A stretch of DNA of 8,606 bases, from the NCBI GenBank assembly GCA_027311205.1, contig DAICZI010000054.1, positions 1-8,606 of the forward strand. Reading direction: 5' to 3'. The stretch is from Beijerinckiaceae bacterium (GTDB lineage: Bacteria; Pseudomonadota; Alphaproteobacteria; Rhizobiales; Beijerinckiaceae). Under the pieces are notes generated by a model. That model had not been told where the DNA came from. It did no database searches and was given only the letters and a program-made list of their open reading frames with translations. The position numbers and the translations under genes were made by a program. Positions 1 to 7,464 of the stretch are shown here, piece by piece (position 1 is the first letter of the stretch; every line of letters begins with the position of its first letter).

Positions 1-35
1 CACCTTAAGTGGTGAATGACCTTACATGATGGGCC

Positions 36-959
36 CTAAGCGTCGGCAACGAAAGGCTGCCCCAGCGCGGCTGGCGTCAGGCTACCACGATTACGGCGCA
101 AATTCAGCAGGATCAATGCCAGAATCGTCACCACATAAGGCAAAGACGACAGCAATTGGGAAGGCAGGCGCACGCCCAGGGCCTGCGCTTGCAATTGCAG
201 TATGGTGGCCCCGCCAAACAGCAGCGCGCCGAGCAGCAGGCGCCACGGCTTCCAGGAAGCGAACACCACCAAAGCCAGCGCGATCCAGCCGCGCCCCGCC
301 GACAGGCCCGGCGACCAGAAGGGCGTGTAGGCCAGTGTCAGAAAGGCACCCGACAGTCCAGCGCAAGCGCCGCCAAACAGCACCGCCAGCAAGCGGATGC
401 GCCCGACCGCCAGGCCCAGCGCATGAGCGGAGGCGGGATTGTCGCCGACAGCGCGCAGATTGAGCCCGGCGCGGCTATGGCGCAAAAACCAGGCGACGCC
501 GGCCACCAGCGCCACGGCGGCATAGACAAAGCCATCCTCGCCAAACAGGATGTGGCCGACATAGGGCAATTGCGACAGGACAGGCAGGTCGAGATGCGGC
601 GCGCCATCGCGCTTCAGCCCGACAAATTGCGCTCCAATCAGCCCCGACAGTCCCTGCCCGAAAATGGTCAAAGCAAGGCCTGCCGCGACCTGATTGACGG
701 CAAAGCCAATGGTGAGCAGGCCAAACAGCGCTGCCATCAAAACGCCCGCCGCCACACCGCACAGCGCGCCGATGAGGGTGGAGCCGGACACATAGGCGCC
801 GATGAAGCCGCAAACCGCGCCAACCAGCATCATGCCCTCAACCCCAAGGTTGAGCATCCCGGAGCGCTCGGCCACCAGTTCGCCGATCGCCGCCAAAATC
901 AGCGGAATCGATGAGGCGATGATCGTGGCGGCGACTGCCTGAAAGAACACGCTGTTCAT
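36..959 (-). CDS. Nucleoside-type ABC importer, inner-membrane permease (second subunit, YufQ-like)
   Basis: A 307-residue, very hydrophobic protein with about 8-10 predicted membrane helices. It belongs to the branched-chain/monosaccharide/nucleoside permease superfamily (BPD_transp_2). The motif LNLGVEGMM at residues 37-45 is the hallmark of the second permease in BMP-family nucleoside importers, and the segment around [13 protein letters not shown] (about 220-232) is also typical. Expected role: one half of the membrane channel that carries a nucleoside or related small molecule into the cytoplasm, pairing with the permease encoded just upstream and powered by the ATPase at 2034-3569. I chose the ATG at 957-959 because it makes an ATGA overlap with the stop of the upstream permease and has a GAGG ribosome site 8 nt before it; an in-frame longer start at 1019 would lie deep inside the upstream gene. 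It ends with TAG at 36-38, and no further gene is visible in the remaining 35 bases. Family assignment is firm; the exact substrate cannot be read from the sequence. Confidence 0.92.
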   Translation of the reverse strand: MNSVFFQAVAATIIASSIPLILAAIGELVAERSGMLNLGVEGMMLVGAVCGFIGAYVSGSTLIGALCGVAAGVLMAALFGLLTIGFAVNQVAAGLALTIFGQGLSGLIGAQFVGLKRDGAPHLDLPVLSQLPYVGHILFGEDGFVYAAVALVAGVAWFLRHSRAGLNLRAVGDNPASAHALGLAVGRIRLLAVLFGGACAGLSGAFLTLAYTPFWSPGLSAGRGWIALALVVFASWKPWRLLLGALLFGGATILQLQAQALGVRLPSQLLSSLPYVVTILALILLNLRRNRGSLTPAALGQPFVADA

Positions 960-2044
960 GCGGCTGGCCTCGTGATGGTCACGCTGTAATGCGTCAGCAC
1001 ATCGGCGGCCAGCACGCACATCAGCAGCACCCCCTGGAAGGCGGTCGTGAGATCAAGCGGCAGTTTCATGGCAATCTGCGCCGCCTCGCCGCCAATATAG
1101 GTCAGCGCCAGCACCAGCCCCGCGACGAGAATGCCCCAGGGGGACAAACGCCCGAGAAAGGCAACAATGATGGCGGCAAAACCATAGCCGGGCGAGATGC
1201 TCGGCTGCAACTGGTTGATGACGCCGCTGACCTCAACCGCGCCCGCCAGTCCCGCCAGGCCGCCCGAAAGTGCGAACAGAGCCAATGTCAGACGGCGCTG
1301 GTCAAAGCCCGCAAAGGCCGCCGCACGCGGTGCGAGCCCGGTGATGCGCACCGCATAGCCAAAGCGGGTAGAGGCCAGCACCACGCCCATGATCACGACC
1401 AATAGCAGTGTCAGGCCAACTCCGGCATGCACCGCCCCCCCTGGCCATAGCGGCGGCAGGATGGCCGCTGTGTCAAACCCCGCAGTGACCGGGAAATTGA
1501 AACCCTTGGGGTCACGCCACGGCCCGCGTACCAGATAATCCAGAAAGAGCTGCGCGACATAGACCAGCATCAGGCTGACCAGGATTTCGGAAACGCCGAG
1601 CGTTACTTTCAGAACGGCCGGGATCAGCGCATAAAGCGCCCCCGCCAGCGCCCCGACCATGAGCATGGCAGGCAGGATCCAGAAAGTCGCATGGGTCATG
1701 CCGTGGGTCGCGACGGCGATGCCGCCGCCCAAAGTGCCGCCGATCACAAATTGTCCCTCGGCCCCGATATTCCACAGGTTGGCCCGGTAGCAAAGGGCAA
1801 GGCCAAGCGCGATCATCACCAGGGGCGAGGCCTTGACGGCGATTTCCGCGAGACTGAAGGGGTCAGCCAGCGGCCGGGCGAAATAGACGCTGAAGGCCTG
1901 CAAGGGCGATTTGCCCAGCGCCAGAATCATCAGCGCGCCAAAGGCCAGCGCCAGCACCACCGCCAGGACCGGGGCCAGCAGCACCAGCGTCCGCGACGGG
2001 CGGGCGCGGGCGATGAGCCTGAAGCGCAAGGCACTAGCCGACAT
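956..2044 (-). CDS. Nucleoside-type ABC importer, inner-membrane permease (first subunit, YufP-like)
   Basis: A 362-residue polytopic membrane protein of the BPD_transp_2 family. A basic N-terminus (residues 1-19) precedes the first helix at about 20-43. The motif WNIGAEGQ at 91-98 is the characteristic element of the first permease of BMP-type nucleoside importers, and GVSEILVSLML at about 150-160 matches the next conserved loop. It should form a heterodimeric channel with the permease at 36-959. The ATG at 2042-2044 is chosen over an in-frame codon seven residues earlier because a good ribosome site (GAGGT, 2050-2054) sits 5 nt upstream. The gene overlaps the end of the ATPase gene by 11 bp and the start of the next permease by 4 bp (ATGA), which indicates translational coupling. 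Its length is normal for the family and no truncation or frameshift is seen. Confidence 0.92.
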   Translation of the reverse strand: MSASALRFRLIARARPSRTLVLLAPVLAVVLALAFGALMILALGKSPLQAFSVYFARPLADPFSLAEIAVKASPLVMIALGLALCYRANLWNIGAEGQFVIGGTLGGGIAVATHGMTHATFWILPAMLMVGALAGALYALIPAVLKVTLGVSEILVSLMLVYVAQLFLDYLVRGPWRDPKGFNFPVTAGFDTAAILPPLWPGGAVHAGVGLTLLLVVIMGVVLASTRFGYAVRITGLAPRAAAFAGFDQRRLTLALFALSGGLAGLAGAVEVSGVINQLQPSISPGYGFAAIIVAFLGRLSPWGILVAGLVLALTYIGGEAAQIAMKLPLDLTTAFQGVLLMCVLAADVLTHYSVTITRPAA

Positions 2045-3569
2045 GCGACACCTCACGCGTGGCATGGCCGGAGCCCCCCATCAACAGGCCGATGGCACTG
2101 CGATCCAGTGCCGCTGCAGCGTGCAGCGCGGAAAGCTGGCCATGCGCCAGGGCACAGAGCCGATCCGACACTTCGTAGAGTTCATCGAGGTCCTGGCTGA
2201 TGACCAGCACCGCCGCGCCCTTGGCAGCCAGATCAACAATCGCCTGCCGGATGGCGGCGGCGGCCAGCGCATCGACGCCCCAGGTCGGCTGGTTGATGAT
2301 CAGCAGCTTGGGTGCCCGCGCCAGTTCCCGGCCAACCGCGAATTTCTGCAAATTGCCGCCGGACAGCGTACGCGCCGGGGCGTCTGGCCCCGAGGTGCGC
2401 ACATCAAAGCTGGCGATGACCTCAACCGTCCGTGCCCGGAGCGCGGCACTGTCGATCAAGCCATGGCGCAGCAGGCCCGGCAAGGCATGGCGCGACAGCA
2501 GCAGATTGTCCGCCAGACTCATGGCCCCCACGGCGGCATGGCCATTGCGCTCCTCAGGCACAAAAGCCGCATCAAGCCCGCGCCTTTGGTTGATGTCGCT
2601 GTCGCCGACATTGTGGCCATCGATGGCAATGGCATCCGGCGCTGTGCTACTCTCCCCGGAAAGTGCGGCAAACAGCTCGCTTTGGCCATTGCCAGCAATG
2701 CCAGCCACGCCAACCACCTCGCCATCATGCACTTCAAGGCTGATGTCTTTCAGGCTGATGCCGTGCAGGTCGGGCGAGGCCAGGTTCAACCTGTTCAGCC
2801 GCAGCCGCACTGCGCCGCCAGCTCCGCCACCTGGCGGGCGCACCGCGCCAATATCACGGCCCATCATCAATTCAGCCAGAGCATGGGCGGAATAGGCTTT
2901 GGGGTCGCAGGTGGCGACCACGCGCCCGGCCCGCAAAATGGTGGCGCAGTCACAAAGCCCGCGCACTTCTTCGAGCTTGTGGGAAATATAGACCAGAGCC
3001 TTGCCCTCGGCTTTCAGCCGGTTCAACGTCGCAAACAGGGTTTCGGCCTCTTGCGGGGTCAAAACCGAGGTCGGCTCGTCGAGCACCAGAACGCGCGGTT
3101 CCTGGATCAAGGCCCGAACAATCTCGACGCGCTGGCGCTCGCCCGCCGACAGGCTCCAGATCGGGCGCGACGGATCAAGCGCGAGGCCATAGCGCTCGGC
3201 AATGGCCAGGATGCGCGCCTCCAGCCGTTTCAGCCCGGCTTTGGCGGGCAGCACCAGCGCGATGTTTTCGGCGACCGTGAGATTGTCGAACAGCGAAAAA
3301 TGCTGGAACACCATGCCGATGCCAGCATCGCGCGCTTCTTGCGGCGAGGCGATGCGGCGCGCCACGCCATCGAGGTTGATCGTGCCGCTGTCGGGCTGGA
3401 TCAGCCCATAAAGGATTTTGACCAGCGTTGACTTGCCGGCACCATTTTCGCCCAGCAGCGCGTGGATTTCACCAGGGCGCAGAGCAAGGCTGACATCATC
3501 ATTGGCCACCAAAGCGCCAAAACGGCGGGTGATATGATCGAGGCTGACGAGCGGCGGGGCAGAGGACAT
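2034..3569 (-). CDS. Nucleoside-type ABC importer, double-domain ATPase (YufO-like)
   Basis: A 511-residue cytoplasmic ATPase with two tandem ABC domains, as in sugar and nucleoside importers. Domain 1 is complete: Walker A GENGAGKS (40-47), Q-loop Gln89, signature LSAGERQRV (140-148), Walker B LVLDEP (161-166) and H-loop His197. Domain 2 is degenerate: its P-loop reads GIAGNGQS (290-297) with Gln in place of the Lys, the signature LSGGNLQK (402-409) is kept, the Walker B segment reads NQPTWGVD (426-433) with Gln in place of the catalytic Glu, and the H-loop position is Gln459. This asymmetry is known for the family and is not a sign of decay. It implies one active hydrolysis site formed with the domain 2 signature. 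The ATG at 3567-3569 starts just before the conserved N-terminus; an in-frame TTG at 3653 would add 28 residues that do not look conserved. There is no strong ribosome site before the ATG. First gene of the importer cassette, with permeases following. Confidence 0.94.
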   Translation of the reverse strand: MSSAPPLVSLDHITRRFGALVANDDVSLALRPGEIHALLGENGAGKSTLVKILYGLIQPDSGTINLDGVARRIASPQEARDAGIGMVFQHFSLFDNLTVAENIALVLPAKAGLKRLEARILAIAERYGLALDPSRPIWSLSAGERQRVEIVRALIQEPRVLVLDEPTSVLTPQEAETLFATLNRLKAEGKALVYISHKLEEVRGLCDCATILRAGRVVATCDPKAYSAHALAELMMGRDIGAVRPPGGGAGGAVRLRLNRLNLASPDLHGISLKDISLEVHDGEVVGVAGIAGNGQSELFAALSGESSTAPDAIAIDGHNVGDSDINQRRGLDAAFVPEERNGHAAVGAMSLADNLLLSRHALPGLLRHGLIDSAALRARTVEVIASFDVRTSGPDAPARTLSGGNLQKFAVGRELARAPKLLIINQPTWGVDALAAAAIRQAIVDLAAKGAAVLVISQDLDELYEVSDRLCALAHGQLSALHAAAALDRSAIGLLMGGSGHATREVSHVG

Positions 3570-3699
3570 GCGGCCTGATGCGGCTGGAAGAAAGGTTCCA
3601 TCAGAATGTCGTTCAAACGCCGGGCTTTGGCAAGCGGCCTGATGGTCAATCAACCTGCCGGGGGAGACGCCTCAAGATCGCACACGTCGTTGCAAGGGG
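3570..3699 (-). promoter_or_regulatory. Gap between the two ABC units with a weak promoter candidate and CTGATG repeats
   Basis: This 130-bp gap lies between the stop of the exporter membrane gene and the importer ATPase start. Reading the minus strand, TTGCCA (3628-3633) and GACATT (3605-3610) are separated by 17 nt and resemble sigma70 -35 and -10 boxes (5/6 and 3/6 matches). They would give a leader of roughly 30 nt. CTGATG or its complement CATCAG occurs at 3575-3580, 3599-3604 and 3639-3644; the first and third lie in an 11-bp direct repeat (GCGGCCTGATG at 3570-3580 and 3634-3644). The second and third form 7-bp inverted arms (CCATCAG and CTGATGG). Seeing the repeats is direct; their role as promoter and operator is inference. 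No intrinsic terminator for the upstream unit was recognised here. Confidence 0.3.
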
Positions 3700-5244
3700 T
3701 CACACCGCAAAGATGCCCAGTACGCGCCGACGTTTCTGTCTGGTCGGCAGAAGCGCCCCCAAAGTGATGATCAGCACCGCCATGGGCACAAGCGTCAGCA
3801 ATGTATGGCGCATCAGCGTGAAGGCGATGGCAGCCATGGTGAGCGCCAGCAAAATGGTCAGCATGCCTGCGCCGAACGGCAGATGCATCTTTTTGGAGTT
3901 GCGATAGGGCACGGCATGATCAACATAACTGACATAGACAATGGCATGGCAGGCGACGCCCACGATGCAGAACAACAGTCCGGCGAGGCCCGCCAGCGGC
4001 GACAGAAATGCCACCAGAACCAGAGGCAGGCTGAGAAACCCCAGCGTGAACAGCGCCGATATCTGCCATTTGCAACCAAGGTCAAAGCTGCGTGTAATCG
4101 GTGCGGTAGCCATCAATTCGGGGGCACCCTCATTGAGGAACACCAACTGCATCACCGGGCTTGAGGCTGTCACTGACAAAAACGCCAGCATTGCCGTCAG
4201 CATGGCAGGATCAAAATGATCGCCCGTGAACATGCCACGACCGATGCTCATGGCGGCGGGAATAATATAGGCAGTTGAGGAGAGCAACTGCATCCACAGG
4301 GTCGGATTGCGGCGCATGGAGGCAAATTCCTTGCGCAGCAGGGTCGGCCGCAGACCGCGCACCGGCAAAGGGGCCGCGCCATGGCGGCGGCGCGCCTGGC
4401 CTTCATGCGCCTGGCCGCAATCCAGCATCATGCGCTCATAAGGTTGGCTGAACGCCAGCACCGTAAGTCCCAGCAGCAGCACGGCAAACAGCGCCAGCAA
4501 TAATGTGTCGGGTGCAGCGCCCAGTAATGCGCGCGCGGGCAGCAGGCACCAACTCTGCGGCGTGAAGGCATAGGCGGCCAGCGCCCGGTAGAGCCCTGCC
4601 GCGATATGTGCGCCAAAGGAAAAGCGGGCAAATTGCGAACAGACGATGAAGCTGATCAAGGCCAGCGCCGCCAGCAGGTTACCCGCCGTTTTGGTGCGGC
4701 GCGCCCCGAGCAGGCCATAAAGCCCCAAAAGCAGCAAATTGGCGATAATGTGCGCCAGCCCGAAAATCAGAAAGGCGGTGACATAAATTGACGCATATCT
4801 GAAGCCATCGAACAAGATATAGCCATTGACGACGGGTGAGATCAGCAGCAGCCACGTCGGGGCCGCGCCAATCGCCCCGCGAATAAGCCTGGAGGCAAAA
4901 ATCAACTGCGGCGGGATCGGTGCGGCATAGCGCAAATCGGCCTCGCCCGGCGAATAGGCGCGGGCAACCACGAACGACAATTCGGTGATGGTCACAAAGA
5001 TTAAAACGGCGAAAATCAACAAATCAACTTCGACCAACTGTGTGAACTGCGGCTGCGGGCCACGGGCATGCGTGGACCACATGATGGCAAAATCAAGCGC
5101 CTGCACAACTATGTAAAAGCCGACCAGCACCAGCACAAAGGGAGTCAAATACCAGGGTTTTGCGGGGGACGTGGCGCTGGTGAAGCGCCGCCTCCACAAG
5201 CGGAACTCATGATCGAGCAGCAGGGCAAGCGGCAGGCGGGGCAT
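3700..5244 (-). CDS. Large membrane subunit of a putative ABC exporter
   Basis: A 514-residue integral membrane protein with about 12 hydrophobic segments, two groups of roughly six (about residues 33-270 and 325-500) separated by a charged loop (about 270-315). This duplicated ABC-2-like layout fits the putative ABC exporter families. Conserved-looking cytoplasmic segments include EADLRYAAPIPP at about 101-112 and EGAPELMATAPI at about 382-393. The latter matches the EG...L...SP/AP loop seen before a helix in such exporters, where the membrane subunit likely contacts the ATPase. It is encoded immediately after the ATPase at 5247-6008. I chose the ATG at 5242-5244, 2 nt past the ATPase stop; a TTG at 5248-5250 that overlaps that stop as TTGA would add two residues. 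No substrate can be deduced. Typical candidates for this class are peptides, lipids or toxic compounds, but that is only a general expectation. Confidence 0.8.
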   Translation of the reverse strand: MPRLPLALLLDHEFRLWRRRFTSATSPAKPWYLTPFVLVLVGFYIVVQALDFAIMWSTHARGPQPQFTQLVEVDLLIFAVLIFVTITELSFVVARAYSPGEADLRYAAPIPPQLIFASRLIRGAIGAAPTWLLLISPVVNGYILFDGFRYASIYVTAFLIFGLAHIIANLLLLGLYGLLGARRTKTAGNLLAALALISFIVCSQFARFSFGAHIAAGLYRALAAYAFTPQSWCLLPARALLGAAPDTLLLALFAVLLLGLTVLAFSQPYERMMLDCGQAHEGQARRRHGAAPLPVRGLRPTLLRKEFASMRRNPTLWMQLLSSTAYIIPAAMSIGRGMFTGDHFDPAMLTAMLAFLSVTASSPVMQLVFLNEGAPELMATAPITRSFDLGCKWQISALFTLGFLSLPLVLVAFLSPLAGLAGLLFCIVGVACHAIVYVSYVDHAVPYRNSKKMHLPFGAGMLTILLALTMAAIAFTLMRHTLLTLVPMAVLIITLGALLPTRQKRRRVLGIFAV

Positions 5245-5246
5245 GT

Positions 5247-6008
5247 TCAAGCTGCGCTTCTGTTGTCAGTGACCAGATCCACGAACACATCTTCAAGGCT
5301 GCTGGTGCCGCGCCCGAAGCGGGCCTGCAACTCGGCAAAGGTGCCCTCGGCAATCAGTTCGCCCTGATGCAGGATGCCGATGCGGCTGGCCATGCGCTCG
5401 GCGACTTCCAGAATATGGGTGGTGAGGATGATGGTCGCCCCGCCGCGCACCCGCGCATCAAGCAAGTCCTTGACGATGCGCGCCATGGCGGCATCAAGCC
5501 CGGTCAGCGGCTCATCCAGCAGGAGCAGGCGCGGTTCATGCACCAAAGCCCCGGCCAGGGCCACCTTCTGCTTCATGCCGCGCGAAAACGCCTCGCAGCG
5601 CTGATGCGCGACATCATTCAGGCCCAAAATGGTGAAGAGTTCGCCAGTTCGCCTGGCTGCGACGTCCGGTGCCACTGACCACAAGCCCGCCACCAACGCC
5701 ATATATTCGGAGGGCGTCAGTTTGTCGTAGATCATCGGCTCGTCGGGCACCCAGGCGGTGATGGCACGCGCCGCCAACGGATTTTTCTCGATATCAATCC
5801 CGAAAATCTGCACCGAGCCCGAGTCAGCGGCCATCAGGCCCGCCACCATCCGCAGGGTCGTGGTCTTGCCCGCGCCATTGGAGCCCAGCAGCGCATAGAG
5901 CTCGCCAGCGCGCACGTGCAGATCAAGTCCCTTCACCACCGGCTTGTCAAAGGACTTTTTCAGCCCGCTGATCGCCAGCGCATCGACGGGTGGAAGTTGT
6001 GCGTCCAT
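5247..6008 (-). CDS. EcsA-like ABC transporter ATPase
   Basis: A 253-residue single-domain ABC ATPase of the exporter type. Visible motifs are Walker A GSNGAGKT (42-49), signature FSRGMKQKV (141-149), Walker B LLLLDEP (161-167, with catalytic Glu166) and H-loop His198 in LTTHILEVAE. The Q-loop region reads AWVPDEPMIYDKLTPSEY (from 85), with Asp/Glu where most ABC ATPases have Gln. A PEEP/PDEP motif followed by LT..E is common in EcsA-like proteins. The last residues (SSLEDVFVDLV) match the usual ending of this class. Its partner is the membrane protein that begins 2 nt downstream, and together they form a complete exporter of two gene products. The ATG at 6006-6008 gives a normal length, with only a weak ribosome site (GAAAG). 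Transcription probably starts in the divergent gap shared with rimO. Confidence 0.9.
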   Translation of the reverse strand: MDAQLPPVDALAISGLKKSFDKPVVKGLDLHVRAGELYALLGSNGAGKTTTLRMVAGLMAADSGSVQIFGIDIEKNPLAARAITAWVPDEPMIYDKLTPSEYMALVAGLWSVAPDVAARRTGELFTILGLNDVAHQRCEAFSRGMKQKVALAGALVHEPRLLLLDEPLTGLDAAMARIVKDLLDARVRGGATIILTTHILEVAERMASRIGILHQGELIAEGTFAELQARFGRGTSSLEDVFVDLVTDNRSAA

Positions 6009-6123
6009 GACGTGTCTTTCAGTTGGAATCGCGGGTCGAGCAACAATCTGTAGCGCTGCCGCCTTACCGCCGCGCCAACAAGCATGGTTGCCTTGGCGTT
6101 AAGACCATGGCAAGCGAGCAGGC
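6009..6123. promoter_or_regulatory. Divergent intergenic region between the exporter operon and rimO
   Basis: These 115 bp separate the divergent starts of the EcsA-like ATPase (minus) and rimO (plus), so both promoters are expected here by position. I searched both strands for sigma70-like pairs and found no convincing one. The region holds an imperfect inverted repeat close to rimO, listed separately, and a second possible pairing of CGCCAA (6073-6078) with TTGGCG (6093-6098) that would compete with it. Confidence 0.4.
6088..6113 (+). repeat. Imperfect inverted repeat just upstream of rimO
   Basis: TTGCCTTGG (6088-6096) and CCATGGCAA (6105-6113) pair at 8 of 9 positions around an 8-nt loop, with a single T-T mismatch. 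The repeat ends 10 nt before the rimO ATG. It could be a repressor site or a leader hairpin that masks the weak ribosome site (only short GAG/AGG elements between 6115 and 6122). Function is not shown by the sequence. Confidence 0.4.
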
Positions 6124-7443
6124 ATGACATCATTACAACCCAAAATCTCTTTCGTCTCCCTCGGCTGCCCCAAGGCCCTGGTCGATTCCGAGCGCATTAT
6201 CACCCAATTGCGCGCCGAGGGCTATGATATCACCAAACATCACGAAGGTGCTGATGCGGTGATCGTCAACACCTGCGGCTTCCTCGACAGTGCCAAGGCG
6301 GAATCACTCGCCGCCATTGGTGCCGCTATGCGCGAGAATGGCAAGGTGATTGTCACCGGCTGCATGGGGGCTGAGCCGGGGCCGATCCTCGCGGCCTATC
6401 CGCAGGTCAGCGCCATCACCGGCCCGCAGGCCTATGAGAGCGTCATGGCCGCCGTGCATCAGGTTTCGCCGCCGCTGCATGACCCGTTCCTTGATCTGGT
6501 TCCCGAGCAAGGCATCAAGCTGACGCCCCGCCATTACGCGTATCTGAAAATCTCGGAGGGCTGCAACAACCGTTGCTCCTTCTGCATTATCCCGAAACTG
6601 CGCGGCGATCTGGCCTCGCGCCCGGCGGGCGAAGTACTGCGCGAGGCCGAAAAGCTGGTGAAGGCGGGCGTCAGGGAATTGCTGGTGATTTCGCAGGATA
6701 CCAGCGCCTATGGGCTGGATGTCGCCTACGCCAGCAGCTCATGGCAGGGCCGCGAGGTGCGCACCAAATTCCTCGATCTGGCCCGCGAACTGGGCAGTCT
6801 GGGCGCATGGATCAGGCTGCATTACGTCTATCCCTATCCGCATGTCGATGATGTCATCGCGCTGATGGCCGACGGCAAAATCCTGCCTTATCTTGATATT
6901 CCGTTCCAGCACGCCAGCCCGTCTGTGCTCAAAGCGATGAAGCGCCCCGGCAATCAGGTGAAGACGCTGGAGCGGATTGCGGCGTGGCGCGCGCAATGCC
7001 CTGATCTGGCCATCCGCTCGACCTTCATTGTCGGTTTTCCCGGCGAGACCGAGGCTGATTTCAGCTTTTTGCTCGATTGGCTCACCGAGGCAAAGCTCGA
7101 CCGGGTTGGGGCCTTCACTTATGAGCCGGTGACCGGGGCCAAGGCCAATGATCTTGGCCTGCCAGTCGTGCCCGACGAGGTGAAAGCCGAGCGTTATGCC
7201 CGTTTCATGGCGCACCAGCAAAAAATAAGCGCTAAAAAGCTCAGCGCCAAGGTCGGGCGGCACATGCCTGTGATCATTGATGCCACCGACGGCCTCATCG
7301 CCAAAGGCCGCAGCAAGGCGGATGCGCCCGAAATTGACGGCGCGGTGCATGTTACCAGCCGCCGCCCGTTGCGCGTGGGTGATATTGTCAGCGTCAAGAT
7401 CGAACGCAGCGATGCCTATGATTTATTCGGCACGGCAGTGTAA
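6124..7443 (+). CDS. rimO: Ribosomal protein S12 methylthiotransferase RimO
   Basis: A 439-residue radical-SAM enzyme that attaches a methylthio group to the conserved aspartate (Asp89 in E. coli numbering) of ribosomal protein S12, using two iron-sulfur clusters and SAM. The N-terminal UPF0004 domain carries the three auxiliary-cluster cysteines: Cys15 ([12 protein letters not shown]), Cys51 (NTCGFLD) and Cys80 (TGCMGAEPG). The radical-SAM cluster motif is CNNRCSFC (Cys147, Cys151, Cys154), followed by IIP.LRG. Residues from about 370 to the end form the TRAM domain expected to bind the substrate. NTCGF and the lineage-specific spacing favour RimO over the tRNA enzyme MiaB. Length is exactly typical. 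The ATG at 6124 is the only sensible start before the conserved region. It is a single-gene unit, divergent from the exporter operon and convergent with the exonuclease gene. Confidence 0.97.
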   Translation: MTSLQPKISFVSLGCPKALVDSERIITQLRAEGYDITKHHEGADAVIVNTCGFLDSAKAESLAAIGAAMRENGKVIVTGCMGAEPGPILAAYPQVSAITGPQAYESVMAAVHQVSPPLHDPFLDLVPEQGIKLTPRHYAYLKISEGCNNRCSFCIIPKLRGDLASRPAGEVLREAEKLVKAGVRELLVISQDTSAYGLDVAYASSSWQGREVRTKFLDLARELGSLGAWIRLHYVYPYPHVDDVIALMADGKILPYLDIPFQHASPSVLKAMKRPGNQVKTLERIAAWRAQCPDLAIRSTFIVGFPGETEADFSFLLDWLTEAKLDRVGAFTYEPVTGAKANDLGLPVVPDEVKAERYARFMAHQQKISAKKLSAKVGRHMPVIIDATDGLIAKGRSKADAPEIDGAVHVTSRRPLRVGDIVSVKIERSDAYDLFGTAV

Positions 7444-7449
7444 GTGCCG
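7428..7449. terminator. Weak stem-loop at the rimO stop, possible shared terminator
   Basis: CGGCAC (7428-7433) and GTGCCG (7444-7449) form a perfect 6-bp stem with a 10-nt loop spanning the rimO stop codon. An alternative pairing of GGCAG with CTGCC overlaps it. Neither strand has a clean T-run after the stem; the minus strand continues with AATAAAT. It sits where two convergent genes meet, so a termination role is plausible but poorly supported. Confidence 0.2.
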
Positions 7450-7464
7450 CGCTGCCCTCTTGAC

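Noticed and set aside
1..14. Partly palindromic CACC...GGTG at the window start
   Set aside because: Arms of four bases around a 6-nt centre are too short to support a terminator or operator, and the context is cut off by the window edge.
281..300. Degenerate second ATPase domain in the importer ATPase considered as gene decay (residues 281-300 and 421-460 of the protein, encoded within 2034-3569)
   Set aside because: Loss of the Lys, Glu and His in the second domain with retention of its LSGG signature is the normal state in this importer family.
156..914. Plus-strand open frame of 252 codons opposite the second permease
   Set aside because: Its Gln/Arg/Ala-rich composition is the antisense image of a hydrophobic membrane protein; there is no recognisable domain.
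1911..3431. Long plus-strand open frame (506 codons) opposite the importer ATPase and permease
   Set aside because: The minus strand encodes an ATPase with all expected motifs over the same bases. The plus frame translates to a low-complexity Arg/Gln/Ala/His-rich sequence, which is the usual shadow of GC-rich genes.
3650..3699. Possible intrinsic terminator after the exporter membrane gene
   Set aside because: No stable stem followed by a T-run was found on the minus strand in this stretch.
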